DNA from: Acidobacteriota bacterium
Lineage (GTDB): Bacteria > Acidobacteriota > Terriglobia > Terriglobales > Acidobacteriaceae
Length of the DNA: 53,930 bases
NCBI GenBank assembly: GCA_013285705.1
Contig: JABDHA010000017.1
Span: 1 to 53,930 of the forward strand
Direction: 5' to 3'
A model generated the notes under the pieces. The model had not been told where the DNA came from and made no database searches. It saw only the letters and a list, made by a program, of their open reading frames with translations. Each line of letters opens with the position of its first letter. Position 1 is the stretch's first letter. The position numbers and the translations under genes were made by a program. Below, one piece after another: positions 39,749 to 49,259 of the stretch.

Positions 39749-40261
39749 TTACCGACCCCGAACGCGCACGAAGACAGCGGCCGGGCACCTCAGCCACTGT
39801 GTAATCGTCATCACGCGCGGAAAACCGATGAGCGGTCCTTCAGCAAGGTTCGCAATCATGCTTTGCGTAAACCCTGGCAACTGGGTCACAAGCTGTTTCC
39901 AAGTAAGATTTCGCCTCTGACGCTCATCATCGAGGGCAGAATACATCGCTCGCGTATCAAAGCGCAGAATACGGGAGGCACCCGCGTTCGGCAGTTTCTC
40001 ACTCACATCCAACTGTCCTGGCCGCCCCGACAGGAAGCTCTCAGGTGAACGATCAAGCCATCGAAGAACTTGAAGCACTACAGCGCTTGTGACAGAGCTC
40101 TTCTTCGACATGGTCTTGATTGTGCTTGCGCTGATCGGTATCGAAGTCGTGCCCTTGAATGGCTCATTGATCTCCGCCGTAAGTTCTTCCCAGGTTAGAC
40201 CCCGAGCGCGCCGCTTCTCGTCGACTGCCGATTGCAAAGCTTCCATGTCAAAAGTATGCAT
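39749..40261 (-). CDS. Protein with two tandem HTH-like domains
   Basis: The protein has 170 residues and is internally duplicated. The first unit begins FDMEALQSAVDEKRRARGLT and continues WEELTAEIN; the second begins FDTRAMYSALDDERQRRNLT and continues WKQLVTQLP, about 95 residues later. Each has the pattern of an XRE-like helix-turn-helix with a following helix (VLQVLRWLDRSPESFL; VMTITQWLRCPAAVFV). No other domain is present. A single chain with two DNA-binding units suggests an intramolecular pseudo-dimer that binds a repeat or asymmetric site. It is followed closely by the exported propeller gene. The target is unknown. Confidence 0.8.
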   Translation of the reverse strand: MHTFDMEALQSAVDEKRRARGLTWEELTAEINEPFKGTTSIPISASTIKTMSKKSSVTSAVVLQVLRWLDRSPESFLSGRPGQLDVSEKLPNAGASRILRFDTRAMYSALDDERQRRNLTWKQLVTQLPGFTQSMIANLAEGPLIGFPRVMTITQWLRCPAAVFVRVRGR

Positions 40262-40520
40262 AGCAGTTCGCCTTTAAGTATCACCGGTCACAGTTTAGCC
40301 GAGGTCCTACATTGCCGGAGAAATTGCACCGAATGGCTCAGAAGATCGTCATTACTTCAGACGGGCATCTCACGGCCCTATTCCCAAGGGTTTGCCCTTA
40401 TTGATTGACAGCGAGTCCGGGTCATGTCACACTCCGGCGTTGGCTATTACGAAAAGTCGAATTCCAAGACTTAATACGATGGATTTTTCCCTAGTTCGGG
40501 CGTTAGATCGCGAGGGAAAC

Positions 40521-42464
40521 ATGGCTTCTCAAAGTTTGATTGCAAGTTTGACGTCCACGCCTCCACTCTCTATTGAACAGTTTTATCCAGACTCACCTCC
40601 GCCCGCTGGATCGATCGGAGTTTGCCTCTCAGGAGGCGGATCGCGCGCGCTCACCGCCGGCATGGGAGGATTGCAAGCTCTCAGCTACCTGACATTCAAC
40701 GGCAACGGCATGCTTGGGCAAGTGAAAGCGCTCTCTACCGTCTCAGGAGGTTCCTGGGTAGGAGTTCCGTATGAATTTCTGCAAGGAAGCAGCCCCGCCG
40801 ATAGCGCGTTTCTCGGTTCCTTCAACCCCAATATCGGATCGCAGACTCTGGCGCAGCTAGGCATACTTTCATCGAGTAGCGCGGCTGCGCCGGTCACGAA
40901 TACGTTCTTCGCGCCGGTTTTGCTTGCGCTGCAGGCTGTTGTTCTTTACCAACTGGGCGTGCCGGAGAACATGCTTTGGCAGACGATTATCGGCCTGAAT
41001 ATTCTGCAACCTGTGGGCTTGTTGAATGCCTCGTCGACTTTGCAGCCGATGGACATGTTCTCGAACGACCCGAAGACGCTGGCGGCGGATGTAACTGGAC
41101 CGAATCCTTCTCTGGGGAGTGAGACGGCCTATCTGGTTGCCAGTGGCGGCAGCCGCACACCGCGGCCGTTTTTGGTGTGCAACATGGCGATGCTGATCAA
41201 CGAAACCGGAACCAACGTCAAGTCCTTTGCTCCAGTGCAGGCGACGCCGTTTATCACCGGCATTATGGGTGCTCCTACCGGCACCGATAACAACGGGTTA
41301 ACCCCGGGCGGGGGCGGAGTTACTTCCTTTGCATTCAACTCGATCCTGGAGGCAGTAAGTGCAAGCAGCGTTTCTGTAAGTCAGACGCGTCAATGGTCAC
41401 TTACCGATATCGCAGGCACCAGCAGTTCGTTCTTTGCCGGGATACTGCAAAACCAGATCGCTCAGTGGGAGCAGAATCCGACCCAGTTCTTCGCCACGAT
41501 GGCGTATTACCTTTGGGAGATCTACGAATGGATCAAGAGCCACCTGTTTGGCGAGGCTGAAGCTGCGGCCAAAAAGTTTGTGGCGAGCCTGATTACGGCT
41601 TCACCGACGGCGGCGCTGACATTCAGATTCCCCAATCCGCAGGACCTGATTCCACAGTACAACTATTGGCCTGTGGCGGATCCGACGGTTGTTTCGAACC
41701 CGCAGACCACGGGCTTTGCGGATGGTGGGAGCCTCGAAAACACGGGCGTCAATGCCCTGCTCGCTTACTCCGACATCAATGCGTTGATTTCCTTCGTCAA
41801 CTCAAATCAACCTCTGATGATTGGAACGTATGGTGTTTCTGATGGCAACGGGGGCTATATTGCGAACACTTACATTGTTGTGGATGACGCCATTCCGCCG
41901 CTGTTTGGATATCAACCGTATGGAAACGGCAACATTAATGAGTGCAACAAGGGCTACGTGCTATATGCGGGTGCCACCTGCGTGGACAGCCTAGCGGCTG
42001 GTTACGCCAACAATCAAGTTTTTGCGTCAGAGGATTTCCCCGCACTGCTGCAAGGACTTTGGGCTGCGGCCAATACCGGCGGATCGAATGTAGGGCCGGC
42101 TATCTTTACCCAAACGTTGAACGTGCTGCCGAACGCATGGTTCGGCATTGGCAATAGGGCGCCAGTTACTATGGTTTGGTGCTATCTGAACTATCTCCAG
42201 CCATTTGTCGACCAGTTTGCGAATAACATCGATGTCGCGAATTTCATAAGCAGCGACGTTTCACTCAATAACTTCCCGAACTACGCAACCATCAATACAA
42301 ACCTATCTGCGACGCAGGTCAATCTGATGTCGAGCCTTGCGGCGTGGGCGGTGGTTGCTGCGGAACAGGCAAATCAGACCTTTACGAACCTGTTCAACAG
42401 CTTTGGCCCCGGTGCAAACGCGCACTTGCAAGCCGCTGTTGCAAGTGAGTCACTGGCCGTTTGA
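40521..42464 (+). CDS. Patatin/cPLA2-like acyl hydrolase
   Basis: The protein has 647 residues from ATG 40521 (MASQSLIASL), 6 bases after CGAGGG; earlier in-frame ATGs at 40392 and 40479 lack such a site. The catalytic pattern is that of patatin/cPLA2: GVCLSGGGSRALTAGMGGL (oxyanion glycine loop), STVSGGSWVG (nucleophile Ser75) and FADGGSLENTGVNALL (the Asp of the Ser-Asp dyad). There is no N-terminal signal peptide. The long middle region (about 120-430) has no recognised domain and holds low-complexity Ala/Ser stretches. It should hydrolyse an acyl ester, probably a phospholipid or storage lipid. It is a single gene ended by a strong hairpin. Its large size compared with simple bacterial patatins (about 300 residues) is notable. 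Confidence 0.85.
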   Translation: MASQSLIASLTSTPPLSIEQFYPDSPPPAGSIGVCLSGGGSRALTAGMGGLQALSYLTFNGNGMLGQVKALSTVSGGSWVGVPYEFLQGSSPADSAFLGSFNPNIGSQTLAQLGILSSSSAAAPVTNTFFAPVLLALQAVVLYQLGVPENMLWQTIIGLNILQPVGLLNASSTLQPMDMFSNDPKTLAADVTGPNPSLGSETAYLVASGGSRTPRPFLVCNMAMLINETGTNVKSFAPVQATPFITGIMGAPTGTDNNGLTPGGGGVTSFAFNSILEAVSASSVSVSQTRQWSLTDIAGTSSSFFAGILQNQIAQWEQNPTQFFATMAYYLWEIYEWIKSHLFGEAEAAAKKFVASLITASPTAALTFRFPNPQDLIPQYNYWPVADPTVVSNPQTTGFADGGSLENTGVNALLAYSDINALISFVNSNQPLMIGTYGVSDGNGGYIANTYIVVDDAIPPLFGYQPYGNGNINECNKGYVLYAGATCVDSLAAGYANNQVFASEDFPALLQGLWAAANTGGSNVGPAIFTQTLNVLPNAWFGIGNRAPVTMVWCYLNYLQPFVDQFANNIDVANFISSDVSLNNFPNYATINTNLSATQVNLMSSLAAWAVVAAEQANQTFTNLFNSFGPGANAHLQAAVASESLAV

Positions 42465-42492
42465 ACCCGGCTCCTGCGGGCGACGGAACGAA

Positions 42493-42527
42493 CAACGCCC
42501 AGGTCCGGATTGTGGACCTGGGCGTTG
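42493..42527 (+). terminator. Strong hairpin after the patatin-like gene
   Basis: CAACGCCCAGGTCC (42493-42506) pairs perfectly with GGACCTGGGCGTTG (42514-42527) over a 7-base loop, 28 bases after the stop codon. No U-run follows. Confidence 0.6.
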
Positions 42528-42949
42528 CGTTGGCCTGAAACGTATTTCCCAAATAGTCAACGTGCTCATCTCGGATTCCACTGGGACTTTTTTAAGCAGG
42601 AGCGTTCGCCGCCGGCGTTCTCAAGAAACTCGCCTCGTGCTGTCTTTTCGCTTCGGCTAATACCCCACAACGGATGCTTTCAACTCGCCATTCTTCGTGA
42701 CGGGGTATTCTGAAGCGATCTCGCCAACTTTAGCATTGAGTGACTGACTAGTAATCATAAAGTAAAGCCTTCGTCCGCCACATTCCTCGATTGATAAGAT
42801 TTAACGGGCAGTTCCCCACATCAATCGCCAATTAAGCGCAAGGCCGCATCTTACTAAATATGCAGTTTGACCCGATATCATGGAAGTACCCGACCGCCAG
42901 AGTCTTTTCGTTGCTCTCGGACGGGGCCTGGAAGTAACGTGGATCTCAG
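42528..42949. other. Intergenic region before the MMPL gene
   Basis: About 420 bases without a supportable gene or structured element. It probably holds the promoter of the transporter, but I could not identify consensus boxes. Confidence 0.5.
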
Positions 42950-45277
42950 ATGGTAATGCCAACCTTAAAGACTGGCCATGGCGCCGCTCGCCGCCGATTC
43001 TGGTTTGCGATGTCGGGGTTTGTCATGGCGCTCGCGCTGTTGCCCTTTTCCTATAAAGTCGAACGCCGCCTGGAGACGGCAGTTCACATCAAGGGCGCAG
43101 AATCCGAAAAAGTTGACATGGAATTGAAGCAGCGTTTCCAGTCTCCATACGTTCAACGCCTGGTTCTCGTCATCACCGGTATTCCCGATCCGGATTCAGC
43201 AAAAGGCGCAGAAGCATTGAGCTTCTTAACCAGTTCACTGCGCAGTATGCCCGGCGTCGCGGGTGCCGTCTCCAGTGTGGACTGGCCGGATCCTCTGTTC
43301 ACCGGAAACAATGGCGGGGCTTTGATCATCGTCGGGTTGAACCCGCACAATGAAGGTGTCGAGGCGTTGGTCCCCAAGTTGCGGGAAAAAGCAGACTGGA
43401 TGGAAGATCAGCTCAGGTCGCAATACCCCAATATCAAACTGCAAATTACAGGGGAAACACCGCTAAACTTTGATCTTCGCAAGGTCAGTGCAGATGACGT
43501 GAACCACGCCGAAGAACGGGCGATGCCGGTGACACTTCTGCTGCTGTTGCTGGCCTTCGGCAGTCTTGTGGCTGCGCTCTTGCCGTTGGGAGTCGGAATG
43601 CTCTCCATCTCCATGGCGATGGGTGCGGCTGCGCTCCTCTCGCATTATTTGCATCTGTCGATTCTGGTGCAGAACCTGGCGACGATGCTCGGCCTTGGCC
43701 TGGGCATCGACTATGCGTTGCTGATGGTAAGCCGGTTTCGCGAGGCCTTGGCCGAGGGATATCCTCCCGGCTGCGCTGCCGACATTGCTGCCAAGCAAGC
43801 GGGACATACTTTAATCATCTCGGCCACGACAGTTGCCATCGGATTTTCAGCACTGCTGACTGTGCCTATCAGCGAACTGCGCTCCATCGGAGTAGCTGGC
43901 CTGCTGGTAACCGTTTTGAGTGTCATGCTGTGTACCTTCATTCTGCCCTGGGTGCTTGGTCTGCTGGGGCATCGCATCAATGCCGCCAGAGTGCCTCTTC
44001 CAGCCAGACGCTTCAAAACGGAGGAGAGCCTATGCGCGCCAAGTGAGCGGTGGGCGCGATGGGGAGGCATCGTAACCCGCAGGCCTTGGAGGGCCCTGCT
44101 TGTCGCCGGGATTCCGCTACTAGTCCTTGCGTACCAGGCACGCAGAATCTCTCCCGGGCTTCCTGACCATGACTCGTTCCCGGCCTCAGCCGCATCGGTG
44201 CAGGCGCTGCACACGCTTCAAGGCATGGGGCGATCGGGTATCGTGGACTCTCTCCGCGTAGTCCTGGAATTGCCGCCGCAGTCTCCGCCCCTCTCGCCTG
44301 CTGGCTGGCTCGCAGTCAGTCGATTGACGAAAAGCTTTCAAAGCGATCCCAGAGCTCAGGAGGTCTTATCTCTTCCCACCCTCGCGGGAATGTCTGACAC
44401 TGCGGATCCTGTAAACGATGTTCCCGAGGCAATCCGTAAAACTTTTCTGAGCAGCGATAGCCACGCTACGTTGATTGAGTTGTTGCCGACCTCCACTCTT
44501 ACGCCTAACGAACGGATACGATGGGTAAGAGACGTCCGCTCCTCCGATGTCTCAGCAATAACCGGTGTGCCCGGCGCTGTCCTGCGCGTCGGCGGCATTT
44601 CCGCACTCGACGCGGATTATGACTCGGTCGTAAAAGAGCGGTTGCCGAAGGTGATCCTTGGCGTCGTGCTGGGGAGTCTGCTGGCTCTCCTGCTTGGGTT
44701 ACGTGCCCTGTTTGCGGCTGTGAAAGCAATTCTGCTCAATTTGCTCTCTGTCGGCGCCGCATTCGGTGCACTGGTTCTCGTTTTTCAGGAGGGCTACGGC
44801 AGCAGACTCTTTGGGCTTCACGAACCGACGGGCGCCGTATTTCCGATCGTACTGATTCTCTCGTTTGCCATCGTTTTTGGATTGAGCATGGACTATGAGG
44901 TCTTTCTGGTCGCCCGCGTCCTCGAAGAACGGCGGCGGGGCTTATCCGAAAGCTCAGCGGTGATCGAAGGCCTTGCGCGGACTGCCAGGCTCATTACCAG
45001 CGCCGCGACAATTATGATTGCCGTCTTCACCGCATTCACCCTGGGAAGCTTTCTGGTCGTTCAGATGTTGGGCTTTACGCTCGCGATAGCAGTGCTCGTT
45101 GATGCTACCGTGGTGCGGATGGTTGTCGGGCCGGCACTCTTGCAACTTGCCGGCGACTGGAACTGGTGGCCTTATGGTCTACACGGAGCTTCGGTAACGT
45201 GTGAAAAGGAGCCTCCAATCACGCTAACTACTGTGGACGATCCGGAGACAGCCCAAGCCTCGCATCAGCCTCATTAA
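42950..45277 (+). CDS. MMPL/RND-superfamily membrane exporter
   Basis: The protein has 775 residues with start ATG 42950 (a second ATG is at 42956). After an N-terminal membrane helix (FWFAMSGFVMALALLPFSYK) comes a periplasmic domain (about 35-185: KGAESEKVDMELKQRFQSPY, LVITGIPDPDSAKGAEAL), then five membrane spans with LGIDYALLMVSRFREALAEG (the MMPL G..D(F/Y)..L signature). A second periplasmic loop and five more spans follow, with IVFGLSMDYEVFLVARVLEE. The symmetry is typical of MMPL transporters, which export lipids or hydrophobic compounds across the inner membrane using proton flow. The convergent LolA-like gene ends 11 bases after its stop. MMPL and LolA-type proteins often co-occur, suggesting a joint lipid-export role. 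Confidence 0.9.
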   Translation: MVMPTLKTGHGAARRRFWFAMSGFVMALALLPFSYKVERRLETAVHIKGAESEKVDMELKQRFQSPYVQRLVLVITGIPDPDSAKGAEALSFLTSSLRSMPGVAGAVSSVDWPDPLFTGNNGGALIIVGLNPHNEGVEALVPKLREKADWMEDQLRSQYPNIKLQITGETPLNFDLRKVSADDVNHAEERAMPVTLLLLLLAFGSLVAALLPLGVGMLSISMAMGAAALLSHYLHLSILVQNLATMLGLGLGIDYALLMVSRFREALAEGYPPGCAADIAAKQAGHTLIISATTVAIGFSALLTVPISELRSIGVAGLLVTVLSVMLCTFILPWVLGLLGHRINAARVPLPARRFKTEESLCAPSERWARWGGIVTRRPWRALLVAGIPLLVLAYQARRISPGLPDHDSFPASAASVQALHTLQGMGRSGIVDSLRVVLELPPQSPPLSPAGWLAVSRLTKSFQSDPRAQEVLSLPTLAGMSDTADPVNDVPEAIRKTFLSSDSHATLIELLPTSTLTPNERIRWVRDVRSSDVSAITGVPGAVLRVGGISALDADYDSVVKERLPKVILGVVLGSLLALLLGLRALFAAVKAILLNLLSVGAAFGALVLVFQEGYGSRLFGLHEPTGAVFPIVLILSFAIVFGLSMDYEVFLVARVLEERRRGLSESSAVIEGLARTARLITSAATIMIAVFTAFTLGSFLVVQMLGFTLAIAVLVDATVVRMVVGPALLQLAGDWNWWPYGLHGASVTCEKEPPITLTTVDDPETAQASHQPH

Positions 45278-45287
45278 GCGATTCGAT

Positions 45288-46154
45288 TTATTTCCCTTGA
45301 GCACTGGACTGGGTGAGGTCAAAATCCTTACGACTAAGATTTGCTTTTGGGGATCCCCCTTCGATGACCATAATCGAAGAGCCGGGCTTGTCCTGTAGCT
45401 TTGCCTCCACTTGCGACGCTGACCAATCGCCGCGGACTTGCCGCAGCCCATAGTAAATGAATTCCTTTTGCTGTCCCGTCCCGCGAAGCGTCTTCACCTC
45501 GTGCACAGGGAACAAAATGCTGCGGTCAATCCACGTTGTTATCGAACCATAGTGAGTCTGGTCCTGAGGGCCGGACGTGCTTTTAAGAACAAAGCAATCT
45601 CGTGCGCCGTATTTCGCCGGTGGCAAAAGTTGCTGATTCTTCCAGAAGAACTGGCTTTCTATCAAGTCCTCATAAGAAAAGTCCGTTCCCACGACTGGAT
45701 CGTTCCAATGTTCGAAGGGCAATACACTCGAGGTCTTCTGCCCGGGAAGTATCGCCTCGATGGTCACGTGGCCGCTCGCGCTCATATGCAGAAGAAGGGT
45801 CGTCTTCGCTGAGCCGGGCCCCGAGATCTCGGACAGCATGCGCAGGCCATCGGGAAACCAGTGAGCCTTGCCGACAAACTTGTAGTTCGTGCGCGTGCCA
45901 TCGCCTTCCACACGTGTAAGTCGCCCGGTCACTCGGTAATCCAGCTTTTGAATTCGCTGGCGAGAGGCAGTCAGCACAGTCTCCAAGTCAGAATCCGCCC
46001 CCAATGCCCGCGATGGATGCACCAGCAACATCAGCACCAGCAAAACGGTGGACGCTTGTATCGTCCCGAAGACGCAATCCGCCCATCCGGCCTCTGGATA
46101 CCGGCCAAATTTGCGGCTGCGAGAGAGCATTACGACGCCACGCAGGAAAGTCAT
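45288..46154 (-). CDS. Outer-membrane lipoprotein-sorting-like protein (LolA/DUF4292-type fold)
   Basis: The protein has 288 residues from ATG 46154 (alternative ATG 46130). After a hydrophobic stretch (STVLLVLMLLVHPSRALG) comes a LolA-like curved beta-sheet: KLDYRVTGRLTRVEGDGTRT, YKFVGKAHWFPDGLRMLSEI, TTLLLHMSASGHVTIEAILP, then ARDCFVLKSTSG and TTWIDRSILFPVHEVKTL. This layout (a WFPDG..R and an I.WIDR... motif) is that of the outer membrane lipoprotein-sorting family. It is convergent with the MMPL exporter (11 bases between stops). Exported proteins of this group bind lipids in the periplasm. The partner of the MMPL is plausible, not proven. Confidence 0.8.
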   Translation of the reverse strand: MTFLRGVVMLSRSRKFGRYPEAGWADCVFGTIQASTVLLVLMLLVHPSRALGADSDLETVLTASRQRIQKLDYRVTGRLTRVEGDGTRTNYKFVGKAHWFPDGLRMLSEISGPGSAKTTLLLHMSASGHVTIEAILPGQKTSSVLPFEHWNDPVVGTDFSYEDLIESQFFWKNQQLLPPAKYGARDCFVLKSTSGPQDQTHYGSITTWIDRSILFPVHEVKTLRGTGQQKEFIYYGLRQVRGDWSASQVEAKLQDKPGSSIMVIEGGSPKANLSRKDFDLTQSSAQGK

Positions 46155-46213
46155 AGCTTATGTATACAGCCAAAGCCCGTGGAGTGCCCATTCAGGGCAA
46201 CGGGAGTTTCCTG

Positions 46214-46585
46214 CTACTTCGCAGCAGGCGCAATTGATTCGATCACCAAAGCATGCGCGCCGTTGCGAACATAATCCTCACCTTGGATCGACACGCGCTG
46301 GCCCGCAAACGGCAGCAGCTTAGGATTGACCGAAGCAGCCGGAGTCTTGTTATCAATCGGCATAAAGATGGTGCCATCATCACGCAGCACAACCAGCGGC
46401 GAACCGTTCTTCGCGCATGCTTTGGCACAATCTACGCTGATTGGCTTATCGAGGCCTTTCGTGTAAGCGCAAGCCGAGTCCAGCACCCACCCCTGCACCG
46501 TAATGGCGTGGCCATTCCCACTTTGCGCAACAGCAGTGAGTAATCCTGCAATCCCAAATACAACGCCAGAAATGATTGCTCGCAT
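46214..46585 (-). CDS. Small exported protein with a conserved Cys motif and OB-like fold
   Basis: The protein has 123 residues. The signal peptide (MRAIISGVVFGIAGLLTAVA) is followed by VQGWVLDSACAYTKGLDKPI, VDCAKACAKNGSPLVVL and a beta-rich end (FAGQRVSIQGEDYVRNGAHA, VIESIAP). The combination of VLDSAC, DCAKACAKNG and a closing GQRVSIQGE strand is a family pattern of small exported acidobacterial proteins with an OB-like fold. Three Cys are visible. Its function is unknown. The gene lies downstream of the permease pair on the same strand but is separated by about 150 bases. Confidence 0.7.
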   Translation of the reverse strand: MRAIISGVVFGIAGLLTAVAQSGNGHAITVQGWVLDSACAYTKGLDKPISVDCAKACAKNGSPLVVLRDDGTIFMPIDNKTPAASVNPKLLPFAGQRVSIQGEDYVRNGAHALVIESIAPAAK

Positions 46586-46741
46586 TCTTTCTCCTTATGC
46601 TGCTTCTACGTCGCGTGGCTGCCTGCGAAGGCAGCGGGTCATGCAGAAGAATCAGCGCATGCGGATGCGATCCTACGTGGAAAGGAGCGACGCTGGCAAC
46701 CACCAAAAGGTGGAGGGGCGAATTTAGATTTCCAGGGAATT

Positions 46742-47983
46742 TTATTCGTACCGCAGTGCTTCAATCGGATTGAGATTCGCTGCCTTGATCGCGGGAATCA
46801 TGCCGCTCACCATCCCGACAACGATGAGAATCCCTGTCGCAACAAGAACGATAGCGGGCGAGATCAGCAGTCGGATATCGGCAGCCTCCGCATTCGAAGC
46901 CAGCGCACTGTAGAACGTAATGCGACCCACTCCAATCGCTACCGCATAGGCCAGCACAATACCAATTGCGCCTCCTACGCCGGTGATGACCAGAGCCTCC
47001 GCGAGAAATTGAATCAGGATATGCTTCTTGCGCGCGCCCAGCGCTTTTTCAATGCCGATCTCACGCGTGCGCTGCTGTACTGCAACCAGCATGATGTTCA
47101 TCAGGCCGATTCCAGCAATACCCAGCGTAAGGCCGCCGATAAACAGCAGCAGAATTTGCAGCGCAATGATGATGATACGGAACTGCTTCAGCTGCTCCAT
47201 CAAATTCGCCACAAAGATCGCGTTGTGATCTGAGGGCCGGAAGTTGTGCGCGGCCGCCAATGTATTCCGGATCGCTTGCTCCACGATCATGTGGTCGCCG
47301 GTGTAGTTCATCCAGATGCCATCAAGATATTTCAAGTCTTTGATATCACCCATTGTGTTGAAGGGAATATCGACCTGCCGGTTATTATCATCGTCATCGC
47401 CCTCCTGCATCTTGGGCTTGAGCACGCCGATCACGGTAAAACTGATGCCATTCAGCCGAATCCGCTGGCCAATGGCGTATTGACCAGAAAAAAGCTTGGT
47501 CTTCGCCTCGGACCCGATCACTGCGACATGGCTGCGCTGCTGATCGTCAAGATCGGTAAAGAACCGACCGGAGTCGATGTCGAGCTTGAGAATGTCCTGA
47601 ATGTCTGGGCGGTATCCGTTCACCGACCATGTATAGGTGTGCAGTTCGTTGGCGACTGGCACGTTCTTGCTCAGCATCGGTGATACATGCTGAAGATTCG
47701 GCACCGTGTTCCACAGCCGATCAAGATCATCCTGTGTAAAGCGCACCTGCACGCCCGCCTTGGTGCCCCCCGCCTGTTCGCTCGTGCGGCCGGGAAAAAC
47801 TCCGATCAGCTGTGTGCCCCATTGCGCAAAGATAGCCTCGATCGCGCGCCCGAATCCCGCTCCATACGCAAGCAGCAGCACGACCGTCGCAATCCCCCAC
47901 GCCATGCCGATAATGGTGATCGTAGTGCGGCGACGGTTGTAGACCATCGCACCATAAGCCTGTCCCCAAAGATCACGCAGCAT
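46742..47983 (-). CDS. MacB/FtsX-type ABC transporter permease, second gene
   Basis: The protein has 413 residues. The layout is that of MacB: N-terminal helix (RRTTITIIGMAWGIATVVLL), a large periplasmic MacB-type core domain (about 60-250: RFTQDDLDRLWNTVPNLQHV, VAVIGSEAKTKLF, GQRIRLNGISFTVIGVLKPK), then three C-terminal spans of the FtsX domain (GGLTLGIAGIGLMNIMLVAV, QRTREIGIEKALGARKKHIL, IPAIKAANLNPIEALRYE). The last stretch is the usual cytosolic end that contacts an ATPase. It is the downstream partner of the next gene, 19 bases away. It is related to macrolide or lipoprotein-type exporters, but the substrate is unknown. No ATPase gene is nearby. Confidence 0.88.
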   Translation of the reverse strand: MLRDLWGQAYGAMVYNRRRTTITIIGMAWGIATVVLLLAYGAGFGRAIEAIFAQWGTQLIGVFPGRTSEQAGGTKAGVQVRFTQDDLDRLWNTVPNLQHVSPMLSKNVPVANELHTYTWSVNGYRPDIQDILKLDIDSGRFFTDLDDQQRSHVAVIGSEAKTKLFSGQYAIGQRIRLNGISFTVIGVLKPKMQEGDDDDNNRQVDIPFNTMGDIKDLKYLDGIWMNYTGDHMIVEQAIRNTLAAAHNFRPSDHNAIFVANLMEQLKQFRIIIIALQILLLFIGGLTLGIAGIGLMNIMLVAVQQRTREIGIEKALGARKKHILIQFLAEALVITGVGGAIGIVLAYAVAIGVGRITFYSALASNAEAADIRLLISPAIVLVATGILIVVGMVSGMIPAIKAANLNPIEALRYE

Positions 47984-48002
47984 GACGACTCCTTGCCAAT
48001 TT

Positions 48003-49259
48003 CTATTCGCGCCGCAGCGCCTCTACCGGCTCCAGCGCTGCAGCCTTGCCGGCCGGGTACAATCCGGCAACAATGCCGCTCACGCTGAGCGAAATAATCG
48101 CCAGGGCCGCCGACCATGGCACCAGCTTCGGTGGATCGAACCCCTGCACGCTGCTTCCCATCAGCGCATTGAGCACATACATCAACAAAGCCGCTCCGCC
48201 AATCCCCACAAAGCCGCTCACCCCGGTCAGCAGCAATCCCTCGAGAAAGAATTGCGTAAGAATACTCCGTGAAGTCGCGCCAAGCGCCTTGCGCAAACCG
48301 ATCTCCCGCGTGCGCTCCGTCACCGAAACCAGCATGATGTTGATGATCCCGACCGCGCCCAGCGCCAGCGTCACAATCCCCACGCCGCCGAGAAAAACAT
48401 CCATGGCCGTCCAGATCTTCCCCACCATCTGCTCGCTCTTGATTGTGTCCCACTCATTGAATGCGTCCTTTGAATTGGGATCAAATCCGTGGCGACGCGC
48501 AATGATCTCGTGCACTTGCCGCGTGGCCTGCAAATTATCGCCGCGAATGCGCGGCTGGTACTGGATCGAAGTCACCGAATCGGCAGGAATGTTCTCGCCT
48601 TTCAGCGGAAACATCTCGAGCATCGTGGTCAGCGGAATATAGATCTTTTGGTTTTCGTTCTCGTTATTGCCGCGGCCTGATTTGTCCGCAACGCCAATCA
48701 CCTGGAACCGTGCACCATTCAAAAGCACGATCTCGCCCATCGCCGGACGTCCGGGAAAGAGCAGCCTGGCGCTCTTTTCCCCGAGCACGACCACGCGCCG
48801 CCGGTCGCGCAGGTCATCGTCGTTCAGGAAGCGTCCTTCCTTGAGCGGCAGAAAGCGGATGCCGCTATAATTCGGCTCCGCGCCGATCGCCTGGCCGCCG
48901 GCGCTCTCATAGGCGCTCTGCTGCTTGATGTCGTCACGATTGATGAACGCCGTCGCAGCGCGCACCTCGCTGCCCTGGGTGCGGATCGCTTCCGTATCGG
49001 ACAGGGTGAGGTTGTAAGGACGCATCCCCGTATGCTGGTTCGCGACCGCGGGGATCGTGCCGCCCCACATCATGATGAGGTCGTTGCCAAACGTCGCCAG
49101 CTCGCGCCTCTGACCGGAGCGGAACCCTTCGCCCACGCTGATCAGCAGCAGCATCGAGCCAACACCCCACGCAATGCCGAACATGGTCAGGAACGAGCGA
49201 AGCTTATTCGCCCATATGGCGCGGAAAACCTGCCCGAAGATATCGCCGACGTTCTGCAT
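48003..49259 (-). CDS. MacB/FtsX-type ABC transporter permease, first gene
   Basis: The protein has 418 residues. MQNVGDIFGQVFRAIWANKL leads to the first membrane helix (FLTMFGIAWGVGSMLLLISV). The periplasmic MacB-type core domain follows (about 65-260), then the FtsX spans: GGVGIVTLALGAVGIINIML, TERTREIGLRKALGATSRSI and VAGLYPAGKAAALEPVEALR. A second MacB permease gene follows after 19 bases on the same strand. The two probably form a heterodimeric permease. The ATP-binding subunit is not in the window, and the upstream interval (49260-49458) contains none, so the pair relies on an ATPase encoded elsewhere. Confidence 0.88.
   Translation of the reverse strand: MQNVGDIFGQVFRAIWANKLRSFLTMFGIAWGVGSMLLLISVGEGFRSGQRRELATFGNDLIMMWGGTIPAVANQHTGMRPYNLTLSDTEAIRTQGSEVRAATAFINRDDIKQQSAYESAGGQAIGAEPNYSGIRFLPLKEGRFLNDDDLRDRRRVVVLGEKSARLLFPGRPAMGEIVLLNGARFQVIGVADKSGRGNNENENQKIYIPLTTMLEMFPLKGENIPADSVTSIQYQPRIRGDNLQATRQVHEIIARRHGFDPNSKDAFNEWDTIKSEQMVGKIWTAMDVFLGGVGIVTLALGAVGIINIMLVSVTERTREIGLRKALGATSRSILTQFFLEGLLLTGVSGFVGIGGAALLMYVLNALMGSSVQGFDPPKLVPWSAALAIISLSVSGIVAGLYPAGKAAALEPVEALRRE

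Noticed and set aside
43463..44214. Long minus-strand open frames inside the MMPL gene
   Set aside because: They are mirror frames of a high-GC, strongly supported membrane-protein gene.
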